Part shown: in pieces, positions 1 through 8,787 of the stretch
Layout of the letters: every line of letters starts with the position of its first letter
Numbering within the stretch: position 1 is the first letter of the stretch
NCBI GenBank assembly: GCA_027575805.1
Contig: JANBPU010000389.1
Location: 1 to 13,617 of the forward strand
Reading direction: 5' to 3'
DNA: 13,617 nt
DNA from: Mycoemilia scoparia
Lineage: Eukaryota > Kickxellomycota > Kickxellomycetes > Kickxellales > Kickxellaceae
Notes under the pieces: model-generated
What the model saw: the letters and a program-made list of their open reading frames with translations, nothing else
The model's database searches: none
What the model was told of the DNA's origin: nothing
Program-made: the position numbers and the translations under genes

Positions 1-2042
1 GCAGTAAGCAGTTCGTTATCAGGCGTCCACTCCTCCTCGTCAAGGATGATATCCTGCAACTGTTCAAACTTGGCAAACCCGTTCTTTTTAGCAATATCAT
101 TGATATCAGCCATAATCTGTTTCTTGTACCCAGACGATGAATTGATAAGATCAGCCAAGCCAGTAAAATTGACTCCATTCTTCTTGGCCCAACTAGCAGC
201 AGCCTTAACATTAGGGAAAATAATACCAACCGGTTGTTTCATATACGAATTAGCAACCACACAAATATTGCCAACATACAACGAAGTCTTGTACACAGAT
301 TCAACCTTTTCGAGAGCAACGTATTCTCCCTGGGAAAGTTTTACCAAGTTCTTGATTCTGTCAATAAGACGAAGCTTGCCATCAGGCAGCCACTGTCCAA
401 CATCACCAGTCTTCAACCACCCATCATCAGTCAGTGTCTTTTTGGTCTCTTCTTGATTGTTTAGATAGTTCTGGAACACCGTGGCTCCACGTACCCAAAC
501 CTCGCCCTGATTATTTTTCGAGAAATAGCCCAATTCTTCAACATCAACCAACTTGATCTCAATAGACGGGACAGGCGCACCGACCGTGTCGAGATCTTTA
601 TCTCCCGGCATCTGCACGGCAATAAGCCCCGAAGTCTCGGTCATGCCGTACCCCTGAATAACCGGGCACAACGTCATTTCAAAGAAATTCTGCGTTTCTC
701 TAGAAATTGGAGCACCGCCCGTAATAATAAATTTCAGTCTTCCACCAACCTGATCCTTGACCTTTTTAAACAATACGTCGATTGGTCCAGTAGGCAAACT
801 TCTCTTTGCCAAAAACGATTTCAAAGTAACAGCCGAATTAAACAGCTTTGAGATAAATCTTCCTCGTTCTTGGACAGTATGAAGAATCGAAGATCTAATA
901 GTATCCCAAACTTGTGGAACGCCAATCATGATTGTCGGACGGAGTTCCTGGATATCACCCAAACAGCCACGCACATTATCATTGGATATCGTCTGTTTGG
1001 TACCATATCCTATTGCAATTCCCCTGAATATACAAATAGACTCGACAATGAATTCCAATATATGGGCCAATGGTAAATATGCAAGGATATATTCTTCGTC
1101 GATCAGGTTGATGTAGCTGGAAATCAAGCCCTCAACACCGGCAATTAATGAAATCAAGTTCTTGTTGGATATAAGCACACCCTTTGGCTGACCAGTCGAA
1201 CCCGAAGTAAACATGATCAAAGCAGTGTCGGCAGCACCAGATGGGTTTGGATCGTATGGATTTTGCTTACCAAGAGCTTTGACATTTTCCAAAAAATGGA
1301 TTTTGACACCCAGATTTTCAATTTCGCTGATCGATTTTTGGTGGTCTTCAGTAATAGGCTCTCCATAATAAATCACATTCTTGAGCGATTTGCTGATGAT
1401 ATCCGCCGCACTATCTTTGCAAACTCGAGCAATGATGGGAAGTTTGTCAACCTTGGTAAAGATTGTTGAAGTTTCAGTAGAAATCGCGGCATGTTTGAGA
1501 CCATCTTCACCCAAAGTGTCGTATGCCGTTACAACCTCAAAACTTTGAGATGCACACGCAAAGGCCGTCAACAACCATTCCTTGGATGTTGGCGCATAAA
1601 TTAAGACGCGGCTTCCTTTTTCCAAACCTAAATGGCGTAGCCCTGATCCAAATTGGTTTACATGTTCAAAAACTTGGATATAGTTTAACCAATTGTAAGG
1701 AGATAATTTGAAATAGTTCCATTTCTTTGTTGTTTCTTTGATATTTTCTTCGCCATGATGATCATTATCATCATCAGCAGCGGAAGTTGGGGTGGTGGGA
1801 GATTTCACTTGCTTTTCTTCGGTGATGGTTTCTAAAACTTCACGATCACCTATCGCGATTTTGTCTGTGTATTTGGAAACGCTGTATTTAAGGAGGTCGT
1901 AAAATGTCGCAAATGAAGTGTCGTTATTTGGATGTTCGTATAATCCGTCGGCTGCAATTATGTTGCGGTATATTGATTCATCTTTGTTGACTAGTGTTGA
2001 CCAGGTCTTGGGATAAATACTGGGATCATATAGTTTGCTCAT
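1..2042 (-). CDS. Long-chain fatty acyl-CoA synthetase (Faa1/Faa4-like), 3' end outside window
   Basis: Activates long-chain fatty acids with ATP and CoA (EC 6.2.1.3 type) for lipid synthesis, import or beta-oxidation. Reading from the ATG at 2042, the frame is open for 680 codons to the window edge with no stop and no intron; family members are near 700 residues, so little is missing. Visible motifs are the AMP-binding P-loop TSGSTGQPKG (residues 279-288), LPLAHILE (323-330), the adenylate-binding YGMTE (465-469), and the fatty acyl-CoA synthetase signature from DGWLKTGDVG through DRIKNLVKLSQGEY (about 540-573). The start is the first ATG of the frame and is followed by MSKLYDP. An acidic/histidine-rich, low-complexity stretch at about residues 89-100 (DDDNDHHGEEN) comes from a GAT/CAT simple repeat and probably lies in a surface loop. 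Peroxisomal or ER location cannot be judged because the C-terminus is absent. The gene is divergent from the aldo-keto reductase across about 2 kb. Family assignment is firm; the exact paralogue is not. Confidence 0.96.
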   Translation of the reverse strand, partial: MSKLYDPSIYPKTWSTLVNKDESIYRNIIAADGLYEHPNNDTSFATFYDLLKYSVSKYTDKIAIGDREVLETITEEKQVKSPTTPTSAADDDNDHHGEENIKETTKKWNYFKLSPYNWLNYIQVFEHVNQFGSGLRHLGLEKGSRVLIYAPTSKEWLLTAFACASQSFEVVTAYDTLGEDGLKHAAISTETSTIFTKVDKLPIIARVCKDSAADIISKSLKNVIYYGEPITEDHQKSISEIENLGVKIHFLENVKALGKQNPYDPNPSGAADTALIMFTSGSTGQPKGVLISNKNLISLIAGVEGLISSYINLIDEEYILAYLPLAHILEFIVESICIFRGIAIGYGTKQTISNDNVRGCLGDIQELRPTIMIGVPQVWDTIRSSILHTVQERGRFISKLFNSAVTLKSFLAKRSLPTGPIDVLFKKVKDQVGGRLKFIITGGAPISRETQNFFEMTLCPVIQGYGMTETSGLIAVQMPGDKDLDTVGAPVPSIEIKLVDVEELGYFSKNNQGEVWVRGATVFQNYLNNQEETKKTLTDDGWLKTGDVGQWLPDGKLRLIDRIKNLVKLSQGEYVALEKVESVYKTSLYVGNICVVANSYMKQPVGIIFPNVKAAASWAKKNGVNFTGLADLINSSSGYKKQIMADINDIAKKNGFAKFEQLQDIILDEEEWTPDNELLT

Positions 2043-2531
2043 TGTTATTATCTTTGCCAAAGGGTTTTAGTGGTTGTTGTTGCTGCTGCTTCTGGAATTG
2101 TAAGTAAAGGGATCGTTAGTAGGTCGTAAAGCTTAATAAAGAACGGAGGAATAAGAGGTGAGAATGGTTAAATATTGCTGGACAAAGAAGGATGCTAAGA
2201 GTTTTTAGTGGGTTCTTTTGGATCTATATATATATACACACACAATATAAACAGAATTCAAAGCCATGGTACGCATGTGTGAGCGTGTTCTTGAGCATTG
2301 CGAATGATGGCTTACGTAGTAGTACCAGCAATAACTATCAAACAGTCTTATTGATACAGACACACTTATTACTTCAATAGGAATATGTATATGTATATAT
2401 ATGGTTTGTTGTCATTTTGAATCTTCTAAAAGAGTAATTGTGATTAATCTATATTTGTACATTGAGCACGCAGAAAACAAAAAAAGATGGCTGAGTATTG
2501 TGTGGTGGTCGTCTTGATACAGTAAATTTGA
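2043..2531. other. Intergenic: upstream region of the acyl-CoA synthetase
   Basis: No convincing gene. On the gene's (minus) strand the probable 5' leader holds a CAG/CAA trinucleotide run (plus positions about 2072-2092). A TA/CA dinucleotide tract (about 2225-2244) lies some 190 bp upstream of the ATG and could serve as an AT-rich core-promoter element. A second TATATG-type tract is at about 2384-2403. The short open frame at 2192-2380 crosses these simple repeats and is not credible. Confidence 0.5.
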
Positions 2532-2888
2532 ATGACAGCATTTCGTTTAGTAATCAAAAAAGTTCATGGCACCAAGCTTTGGTCTTGGCAGATGATTGAC
2601 ACTGTTAAAAGTGGTCTAATACCGAAGTTTCAAAAGCTATTGGAGAACACAGGTGGTCATGTCAAAATGGCTGACTGGGTTCTAAATAGATTTGCTACAA
2701 ATATAACAACGACAGTATTGGTAGTAGTAAGGCTTTCATTGTTTATCCAGCATTTATATCTTGGATACTCGCTAAGCCACTTAAAATTACACCAACGGTT
2801 TTGTGCTTGCTGCTTTATCGGCCGCATTATATCAAAACAATGTAGAATCGCGAATTTCCGTTCAAGTCACCACTGCTTTTGCTGCTGA
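2532..2888 (+). CDS. Doubtful small ORF, 118 aa, unassigned
   Basis: An ATG-initiated frame of 118 codons in an otherwise gene-free interval. The N-terminal half is basic and amphipathic (MTAFRLVIKKVHG, then a stretch ending KFQKLLENTGGHVKMADWVLNR). A hydrophobic run that could span a membrane follows at about residues 56-75 (ITTTVLVVVRLSLFIQ). The C-terminus is rich in Cys and His and looks non-coding. The order FQ...G..V...D..LNR followed by a hydrophobic helix loosely recalls small cytochrome-oxidase accessory subunits, but the diagnostic residues are too few to name it. It may be the exon of a small mitochondrial-type protein, a gene remnant, or chance. No intron could be supported with confidence. 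Confidence 0.18.
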   Translation: MTAFRLVIKKVHGTKLWSWQMIDTVKSGLIPKFQKLLENTGGHVKMADWVLNRFATNITTTVLVVVRLSLFIQHLYLGYSLSHLKLHQRFCACCFIGRIISKQCRIANFRSSHHCFCC

Positions 2889-3010
2889 TAAATCACAATT
2901 ATCATCATAACTGCTTGCTTTGTTTTATTTGAGAACGATTTACTTTTACTGTTATTTTTTCTGTTGGTCAATAGGGATTTTGAGAGGGGTTGTAAAGAAG
3001 TTGTCTGTGT

Positions 3011-3028
3011 GCGTCTTGATAGAGACGC
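3011..3028. repeat. Small perfect hairpin, 6-bp stem
   Basis: GCGTCT (3011-3016) pairs perfectly with AGACGC (3023-3028) around the loop TGATAG. It lies 22 bp before dispersed repeat R1. Function unknown; a stem this short could arise by chance. Confidence 0.4.
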
Positions 3029-3050
3029 AATATCATCAGATGTATGGTTA

Positions 3051-3158
3051 AAATTTACAAGACTTTGTGCAAAATGGGTCCCCAGGAATTGCATATAAAA
3101 TATCTGATGATTAGGCCAATTTCTGCCTACCATAAATTCAACCACTAGTGAAGTCTCC
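3051..3158. repeat. Dispersed repeat R1 (partner of 5208-5340)
   Basis: About 108 bp that align end to end with 5208-5340. Both copies open with AAATTTACAA and share the blocks TTGCATATAAAAT, CTGATGATT, GGCCA and ATTTCTGCCTACCATA, then AAGTGAA/TAGTGAA and a CTTCCC/CTCCCC end. R1 lacks about 20 bp that are present in the partner. The two copies sit in the same orientation on either side of the aldo-keto reductase. I could not identify the element type or a clear target-site duplication; an old transposon fragment or solo LTR is possible. Confidence 0.75.
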
Positions 3159-3162
3159 CCCA

Positions 3163-3287
3163 TATGGGTGATTATTTTTGAAGGTCTAAGTTAATATTAT
3201 CAATGATAATATATGTTGGCAAATATGCATGGTAGAAACTGGCCTACTAGTAAAAACTAGTAGCCCTTCAAAAATAACGATCCACAT
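3163..3287. repeat. Nested inverted-repeat block, MITE-like
   Basis: A 13-bp perfect inverted repeat, TTATTTTTGAAGG (3172-3184) against CCTTCAAAAATAA (3265-3277), with weaker pairing continuing outward to about 3163 and 3287. Inside are two more palindromes: ATATTATCA-A-TGATAATAT (3194-3212, 9-bp arms) and an 11-bp stem with one mismatch at 3241-3251/3256-3266 around an AAAA loop (core CTACTAGT/ACTAGTAG). Size and terminal symmetry resemble a miniature inverted-repeat element, but I see no clear target-site duplication, so this could also be a foldback or cruciform-forming sequence. Confidence 0.6.
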
Positions 3288-3417
3288 GTAGAATAACAGC
3301 AGCTTAGATTCGATGCTCGTACATACGTACTATTTTGGAAATTCCAGAAGTTTTTTAGCAAAGCACAACCTGAATCGGACCAACTTGAATGGAATTTGTA
3401 TGCTCTACCAATCGAGA

Positions 3418-3448
3418 ATTATTAATTCCAAGAACTTGGATTGATAAT
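3418..3448. repeat. Long imperfect hairpin
   Basis: ATTATTAATTCCAAG (3418-3432) faces CTTGGATTGATAAT (3435-3448) across a two-base centre. The arms pair over 14 positions with one mismatch (a G-T wobble in RNA) and one bulged T. It lies about 560 bp upstream of the aldo-keto reductase ATG. No function is assigned. Confidence 0.55.
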
Positions 3449-3705
3449 CAATTGTGTATGTGTTTGCAGTAGCTACTACATCTGCTGCAGCGTTTCAGTA
3501 GATAATCATTGTTGGAGATGAAGCAGATTTGACAGAAATGACCTTCCTATAGGTTAAATTCTAAAATTTTCAAGATCGGCATTTTACGGTCTCTATCCAT
3601 CAAGCACAGATGTTTGCTTTAGAATTAGATGGCTATACATTCAATAAATAATTTTTTAGGCAATTATCTTGTCTTTATATAAAAGTAAAACTTGTCTTGG
3701 GGAAT

Positions 3706-3713
3706 TGACGTAA
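3706..3713 (+). promoter_or_regulatory. Possible bZIP (CRE/ATF-type) site TGACGTAA
   Basis: TGACGTAA is a classic binding core for fungal bZIP regulators of the ATF/CREB type, and stands about 290 bp upstream of the aldo-keto reductase start. Stress-type bZIP control would suit such an enzyme, but a single eight-base match is weak and this is inference. Confidence 0.25.
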
Positions 3714-4003
3714 TAATGTATAAACATGTCCGCCCCTAATCCTGTAGCACAATTATTGTCGCATTGTCGCTGTTATCTGCAACCGTATTAAACAGCCTTT
3801 TAACAGCAGTAGTAAAGGAATGACGACTTTGGAATATTGGCTGATTGTGTTAAGTCATGGCCACAGTCTCATCACATGGCAAACTTCGAGTATTTTATAA
3901 TGCTTCCCATGAAAATAAGTGCTACAAATCACTTTTTTCTTTCCCCCCATATCACTACTAATAATCTATCTATTGACCAGATTTTTGCAGCTTGCTACTC
4001 GCA

Positions 4004-5089
4004 ATGTCACTACAAAAGACTATTAAGCTTAACTCGGGCAACACTATCCCGGTGATCGGGCTCGGAACCCATGCGCTTAAGGGAGAAGATGGAATCAGAT
4101 CCATAGTGCATGCCATTGAAGTTGGGTATCGCCACCTTGACACCGCTGAATTATGTAATTTCGCTGCCACATTTTTACATCATCATCAAAACCGCCTTGT
4201 ACTTCAAAATGAGCAATTAGAGCTGACTTTATGTTTATGTTATATAGATGATAATGAGGTTGAGGTTGGAGAGGCTATTCGCAGATCGGGAATAAAAAGA
4301 GAAGAGCTATTTGTAACCACAAAGCTCACCAGCTTTAAACATCACCCAGATGTGGTTGAGAAAGCGCTCGACAAGTCACTGGAAAGGCTTGGCCTCGACT
4401 ATGTTGACCTATTTTTGATGCACTCTCCATTTGCTTTTATTGAGCAGCCAGACAGCGTCACTGCATCCACCGGCTATGTCAAGGACAACAAAGATGATAC
4501 TAGCAGCGGTGACGAGCCCAAAGTAGAAGCAAACAAAGACACTGAATCGGGCAAAATAAAGGGCCCAGTTGATGCCAAAATTGACTACATTGATACCTGG
4601 ATAGCCATGGAAAAAGTTTTTGCAAAAGGAAAGGCCAAATCTATTGGCGTCTCAAACTTTTCAAACTACAAGATCCAGCGCCTTTTGAAGGCTGCCAATA
4701 TCAAACCAGCAGTCAACCAGATAGAACTGCATCCCTATTTTTCAAACATAGAGTATGTCAAGTTTAACCAAGACAATGGGATTGCAGTGACGGCATTTTC
4801 GCCTTTGGGCGCTGATGTTGGTGAGAAGGGTTTGCGCCAAGATCCGGTTATCACAGAAATAGCCAAAAAGCTTGGGGCTACGAATGTGCAGGTGCTTATT
4901 GCTTGGGGTGTACAGAGAAACACCATTGTCATTCCAATGGCCGCTGAACATGAGTATATAACTTCCAATTTCCAGCAAGTTATTTTGGATGACGATGATG
5001 TCGAGAAAATTAATGGGTTGGATCGGAATGAACCAGTATTGGATCTGACCAGATTTTATGGACCAAAGTGGAGTGTCTATGTTGACTAA
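4004..5089 (+). CDS. Aldo-keto reductase, one intron (4155-4247), 330 aa
   Basis: NAD(P)H-dependent reductase of aldehydes/ketones, probably cytosolic. Exons are 4004-4154 and 4248-5089. Spliced, it gives 330 residues with a complete catalytic tetrad: D46 (HLDTAEL), Y51 (ELYDNE), K76 (VTTKL) and H109 (LMHSP). GLGT (19-22), GVSNF (184-188) and the nicotinamide-contacting NQIE (207-210) are also family hallmarks. The start is the ATG at 4004, giving MSLQKTIKLNSG; no in-frame ATG precedes it. The loop after H109 (about 117-163) is expanded and rich in Asp, Glu and Lys, and HSP replaces the usual HWP. Near the C-terminus the family's IPKS...ER pattern for the NADPH 2'-phosphate reads IPMAAEHEY (279-287), so the usual Lys and Arg are absent. 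An unspliced reading stays open through the intron and would lack Y51. Substrate unknown. Confidence 0.95.
   Translation: MSLQKTIKLNSGNTIPVIGLGTHALKGEDGIRSIVHAIEVGYRHLDTAELCNFAATFLHHHQNRLVLQNEQLELTLCLCYIDDNEVEVGEAIRRSGIKREELFVTTKLTSFKHHPDVVEKALDKSLERLGLDYVDLFLMHSPFAFIEQPDSVTASTGYVKDNKDDTSSGDEPKVEANKDTESGKIKGPVDAKIDYIDTWIAMEKVFAKGKAKSIGVSNFSNYKIQRLLKAANIKPAVNQIELHPYFSNIEYVKFNQDNGIAVTAFSPLGADVGEKGLRQDPVITEIAKKLGATNVQVLIAWGVQRNTIVIPMAAEHEYITSNFQQVILDDDDVEKINGLDRNEPVLDLTRFYGPKWSVYVD
4155..4247 (+). other. Intron of aldo-keto reductase, 93 nt, in frame and stop-free
   Basis: Donor GTAATT after ...GAATTAT and acceptor TATATAG before ATGATAATGAG, with GCTGAC about 20 nt before the acceptor as a plausible branch site. 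Removing it restores the family sequence DTAELYDNE exactly. The intron is 31 codons long with no stop, so a naive ORF call retains it. The Tyr codon TAT is split T|AT across the junction. Confidence 0.92.
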
Positions 5090-5136
5090 ATTGTTGTCAG
5101 TTGATACTGTAGTTGGTTATTTTTTGTCTTTGTTTA

Positions 5137-5142
5137 AATAAA
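5137..5142 (+). terminator. Polyadenylation signal AATAAA for the aldo-keto reductase
   Basis: AATAAA begins 48 nt after the stop codon and is followed by a long AT-rich stretch with further AATAAA words near 5157 and 5173. Position and composition fit 3'-end formation of the plus-strand gene. Confidence 0.45.
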
Positions 5143-5207
5143 ACTATTGATTTATAAATAAATATAATCAATAATAAATATACTATTTGATGTTGATTAT
5201 AAGCTAT

Positions 5208-5340
5208 AAATTTACAAAGCCTTAGGTAAAATTGGCCCCCATCCCTAGAGTTGCATATAAAATGGCTGATGATTCGGCCACAATCTGATGAGGACACATT
5301 TCTGCCTACCATAGATTCGGTCACAAGTGAAATCTTCCCA
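5208..5340. repeat. Dispersed repeat R2 (partner of 3051-3158)
   Basis: About 133 bp matching R1 throughout, in the same orientation. It differs mainly by roughly 20 extra bases after GGCCA (CAATCTGATGAGGACACA region). These partly repeat the preceding CTGATGA word, so they may be a local slippage or duplication. The minus-strand open frame across it (5097-5324) begins MTESMVGRN, like the frame through R1 (MVGRN), only because the DNA is repeated. Confidence 0.75.
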
Positions 5341-8088
5341 GTTAGATAAATTGTTTATAGATTATTAGTTTGTACATCAGCATTTTTCTATCCCATTGTA
5401 TATTCTTCTATGAATACTTGCAGTGACACTGCTTATGGCCAACTTGGCGGTAGGCTTTACCACCAACACAGCAAGTGGCATATACTAAAATATGTAATTG
5501 CAGCTTTGTATTTTTACCTGACTGTTACCACTACCGACACATTTTGGAATGCCTTCAGGATTTGCTTTTCCATTAGAAAAGAAAGATTGCTCTAGTACCA
5601 ATTTTAGGTAGTCAGTTTGTTATGTACACTACCATACTCAAGGGCAAACTAAGTTTTGTATTAGTAACATGATTTTCTGTCTTTCTCGGCCATAGCGGGG
5701 TATCAAAAAGAAAAGACTGCATACTTCTATGTTATAGATAGCTTACTATGACAGAGATTGATAGAACAAACCAGCCATTATAAGAAATTAGTGGTTTCTA
5801 TTATTATAGTTAATGACAATATTGGTCACAACAATATATTTGCAAATGGTTTTTACAATTATTGAACTGACCCATCTCCCCCCATCCCACCTTGAAGATG
5901 AACATGCTTTTTAGGGTAGTTTGTTTTAATCTTACTGTTATAGTTGACATTCAACTATATATTTACTTTACCCATAAGTTTATTAGTTTTAATAGGTCTT
6001 TATTAGAAACAGTAATTGACTTAAAATAAAACAGTAGCCTTTTCTCTAGCTTATAATAGACAAACTAACTAACCATTTAATCTATTACACTTACCCAGTA
6101 TTTAAATAATTTGTAAATATCTAAATATAATGTATGTAAATCTTGAAGAAAAATGCATTACTCCTTGTTTATTTTTATATAGGTTTATAATGTAGATCAG
6201 AAAAATATAAAGCTCTGTGATTAAATAAGCTATAAATAAAAAGGCAATTCCAACAACTCATCTAAACTGATTTTATCTTGTATAATTGCACCATCAAGGC
6301 TCATATTGCTATCTTTCTATATCATATTATACTGGCCACTTTGTATGTTTATTATGACTTAATTAGAGGAGGAAAATATTGTCCTAAACTGTAATTGTTA
6401 TAAATGTTTAAAGCTGCTAAACAAGTTATAAATTATAAGCCATTAGCATCAACCTAACTACAAGGTCGTTAAATATCATACATATTGATATTTTTCTTTA
6501 AATGCTTTCAATTATTTAAAATAGTGTTAAAACATTGTGAGTGTAATTGGTTTATTTATTATAAAAGATATACTGAAGATGATGAGTAAATTAAGGACTC
6601 ATGATGTGACACCAATGGATGTAATATAAAAAGTACAACTAAATCAAGATTCTAAACTGTAATTGAAGAGTGCCTGGAAAATAGATTCATGCATTTCAAA
6701 CCAACTTATATTGCTCTATTAGTTTAAGAACCATTCATGAAATATTTCCATGAATCTGGATTAGGTTGCTCTGAAGACACTTCCCAAAGATTGCCATTTT
6801 TTTTGAACATTTGAATTTTTATAATGTGGTTTTTTCCATAAAATGCCAATACTATCCCCGCGATCTTTGAAACATTAGTATATTCATCAAATAACCTAAA
6901 ATATTCCCTATCCATGATTTGTTGAATTCCTTCTTTGATCAACCTTTCTAGCCCATTTTTGTAAGTTTCTGCAGCTGGATTCTCACTTCGGGCACTCCAT
7001 CTTTTAAACTCCAATAGAAACCCCATATTTTTTGACTGTGGTATTACTGCAATATCAGTATTGCCTCCTCTAGCCAAAGACTCAGAGTGTGCTGCATAAT
7101 CAATATTTCCTCCATGTGATCTGAAGTTGGTGTGAACAATAAGATGAATGGTGATTTCTTTTAGTCCTGGCCCAATCCTTAAGCCAGAAAGAATCAGGGC
7201 TTTAAGTAATTCAGCGAATCTTGAATAGTCATAATTGGACAGATCATTCATTAAATTTATAGGACTTTGCGAGGTATTGTGCATATCATCAAATAGTCAA
7301 GAAAGAAATTCAAATGCAGGGGCATTTGGTATTTCAACTATTTTATTGAGACAAATAATGATTTGTCCAAAATATATAGCATTGGATACAAACAACACAT
7401 CATTTGGTAATGTCAAGCTATAAATTATTTTTAATGGATTTTCAATCCAAACTTCATAATTATTGTTTGCACTGTTCACAGCTTCATAGGATTCGCCATC
7501 ATCCTCAGACTGTTGGCTATGTATCTTTTTTGTGTACTGGGTTTCAAAATATTCATATTGACACTTATACCTATTAGTATCAACAGATTAAAAGCTGTTG
7601 ATCAAGTTTGTTAGGATAAACTTGGGTGTAGTAATTTTTTCATTATCCAAATACTGCTTAAATTCAGCACCACTTCTAGTTATCAACATATTTTTTGCTA
7701 GTGATTCTATTGTATATTTTCCAGCCAATATGTCATTTCCTTTCTTCTTGATTTCATATAATAAATTTACAATCATCCCAGAATTATATATCCTCAGATT
7801 AGAATAGGCATAGCAATCAAGGCATTGCCTTCTTGCTACTGCCTTTGCTTGATTGATGATATTGGTCAGGTAGTGGGGCTTTGAAAGGCACTTTTTGAAA
7901 AGAAGGCTAACCTCTTTATATGTGAACCCAATACCACATTGATAAGCATCTAATGTGGTTCTTTCACAGTCAATGAAGGTGTTTGGGTTATGCCGATAAA
8001 TATTCGAGACTACTGAGTCACTGAAGTTAGAATCTATTGGCATCAAGCCAAATATAATGCTTTTCTTGATCAATTTTGGCTCTGCATT

Positions 8089-8168
8089 CTAAATAACAAA
8101 AATACTTGTGAGAATATACACTTTAAAAGATTATATATAAAAAAATAAGGATTGCTAAATCAACTTAC
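8089..8168 (-). other. Intron 3 of copy A, 80 nt
   Basis: Donor GTAAGT after ...ATATCCAAA, acceptor TTATTTAG before AATGCAGAG. Phase 0, the same place as intron 3 of copy B. Confidence 0.8.
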
Positions 8169-8230
8169 TTTGGATATAAGTTTTATAACCATCATAATGA
8201 TTCTGCCAATTTCTTTTCTTATGTTGCTTT

Positions 8231-8422
8231 GGCATTGTGATATTATCACATAAATAATACCCATAATTAGGTAAATTATGGAAGCATAATTGTCTTACCC
8301 TGTTTTTCCCTGTTGATAGTTTCTGCAGATTCTTTTTATAGTTTTATTATTTTACTTAATAATAAATCCCAGTCTCACAGAACCCCCTTGTTCTTCTTAG
8401 ACCCTTAGAATCTCACAGGCAT
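8231..8422 (+). mobile_element. Solo LTR (8236-8417) with 5-bp target-site duplication
   Basis: A 182-bp insertion in exon 3 of copy A. On the plus strand it starts TGTGA and ends TCACA (the TG...CA ends of an LTR with a 5-bp inverted terminus) and is bounded by direct repeats GGCAT at 8231-8235 and 8418-8422. The 5' end is itself a palindrome, TGTGATA-T-TATCACA (8236-8250). A TATA-like TTTTTATAG (about 8333-8341) and AATAAA (8361-8366) in plus order suggest that its transcriptional sense is plus, opposite to the host gene. No internal retrotransposon genes remain, so this is a recombination scar. It interrupts codons that are continuous in copy B. Whether it is Ty1/copia or Ty3/gypsy type cannot be told. 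Confidence 0.88.
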
Positions 8423-8703
8423 TTGATGATAGGGTAATCACAATCATCAAATAGAACAACACATTGCTTTTTGTGGTAGTAGTACATGTATTGTAGAATC
8501 CTTTTTAGAAGAAGATAACATGAGTCAATATTATCTTGTACTTCATTACAAATTTTGATAAGGTTTTCTCTTGCAAACTTGGTCAAATTTGACTCAAATG
8601 GTTTTTTAAAGTCATTAATATTCGAATAAAGATTTTGGCATATTTCATGAAGTTTATCAACTAAATTGGAACAAAATGCATTTTTGTTATCAAGGCTAAA
8701 TTT

Positions 8704-8787
8704 CTATTAGATTATTGGAATCCCAGCATTAGATTATTAATGAAATGTATATATTAATTATTCTGATATGGGGAGAAAAACATTTAC
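8704..8787 (-). other. Intron 2 of copy A, 84 nt
   Basis: Donor GTAAATG after ...ATATCCTTCAAG, acceptor ATCTAATAG before AAATTTAGC. Phase 0; the position matches intron 2 of copy B exactly (after ISFK). Confidence 0.82.

Larger units (their letters stand above)
2889..4003. other. Intergenic: upstream region of the aldo-keto reductase
   Basis: No gene is supported. It holds dispersed repeat copy R1 (3051-3158), a nested inverted-repeat block (3163-3287), two further hairpins (3011-3028 and 3418-3448), an AT-rich TATATAAAA box (3676-3684), a TGACGTAA site (3706-3713) and a pyrimidine tract just before the gene (about 3932-3946). The minus-strand open frame at 2867-3163 runs through the repeat and is spurious. 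Confidence 0.5.
5090..6723. other. AT-rich intergenic region
   Basis: No gene is supported over about 1.6 kb. Near the left end are the reductase polyadenylation signals and dispersed repeat R2 (5208-5340). A 61-codon frame at 5410-5595 has no recognisable features. The 14-mer CTAAACTGTAATTG occurs at 6384-6397 and again at 6652-6665, and an AAGCTATAAAT-type word recurs at about 5206, 6229 and 7419. Otherwise I see only low-complexity AT-rich DNA. Confidence 0.55.

Noticed and set aside
46..1711. Several plus-strand open frames (for example 46-456, 870-1076, 1263-1469, 1523-1711)
   Set aside because: All lie antisense to the acyl-CoA synthetase, whose minus-strand frame is open throughout and carries the family motifs.
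2867..3163. Paired minus-strand frames at 2867-3163 and 5097-5324 sharing MVGRN as a small gene family
   Set aside because: The similarity comes from the underlying DNA repeat; it breaks frame across the indel and the protein ends are unrelated low-complexity sequence.
3333..3350. Heat-shock-element-like GAA/TTC units upstream of the aldo-keto reductase
   Set aside because: The spacing of the first unit is off by one, and a single TTCNNGAA is common by chance.
3992..4003. Extension of the aldo-keto reductase start upstream to 3992
   Set aside because: It would need a TTG initiation; in a eukaryotic gene the first in-frame ATG, at 4004, is the natural start and the family sequence begins there.
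3970..4170. Minus-strand frames over the aldo-keto reductase (3970-4170, 4735-4968, 4742-4978)
   Set aside because: They are antisense to coding exons and have no features of their own.
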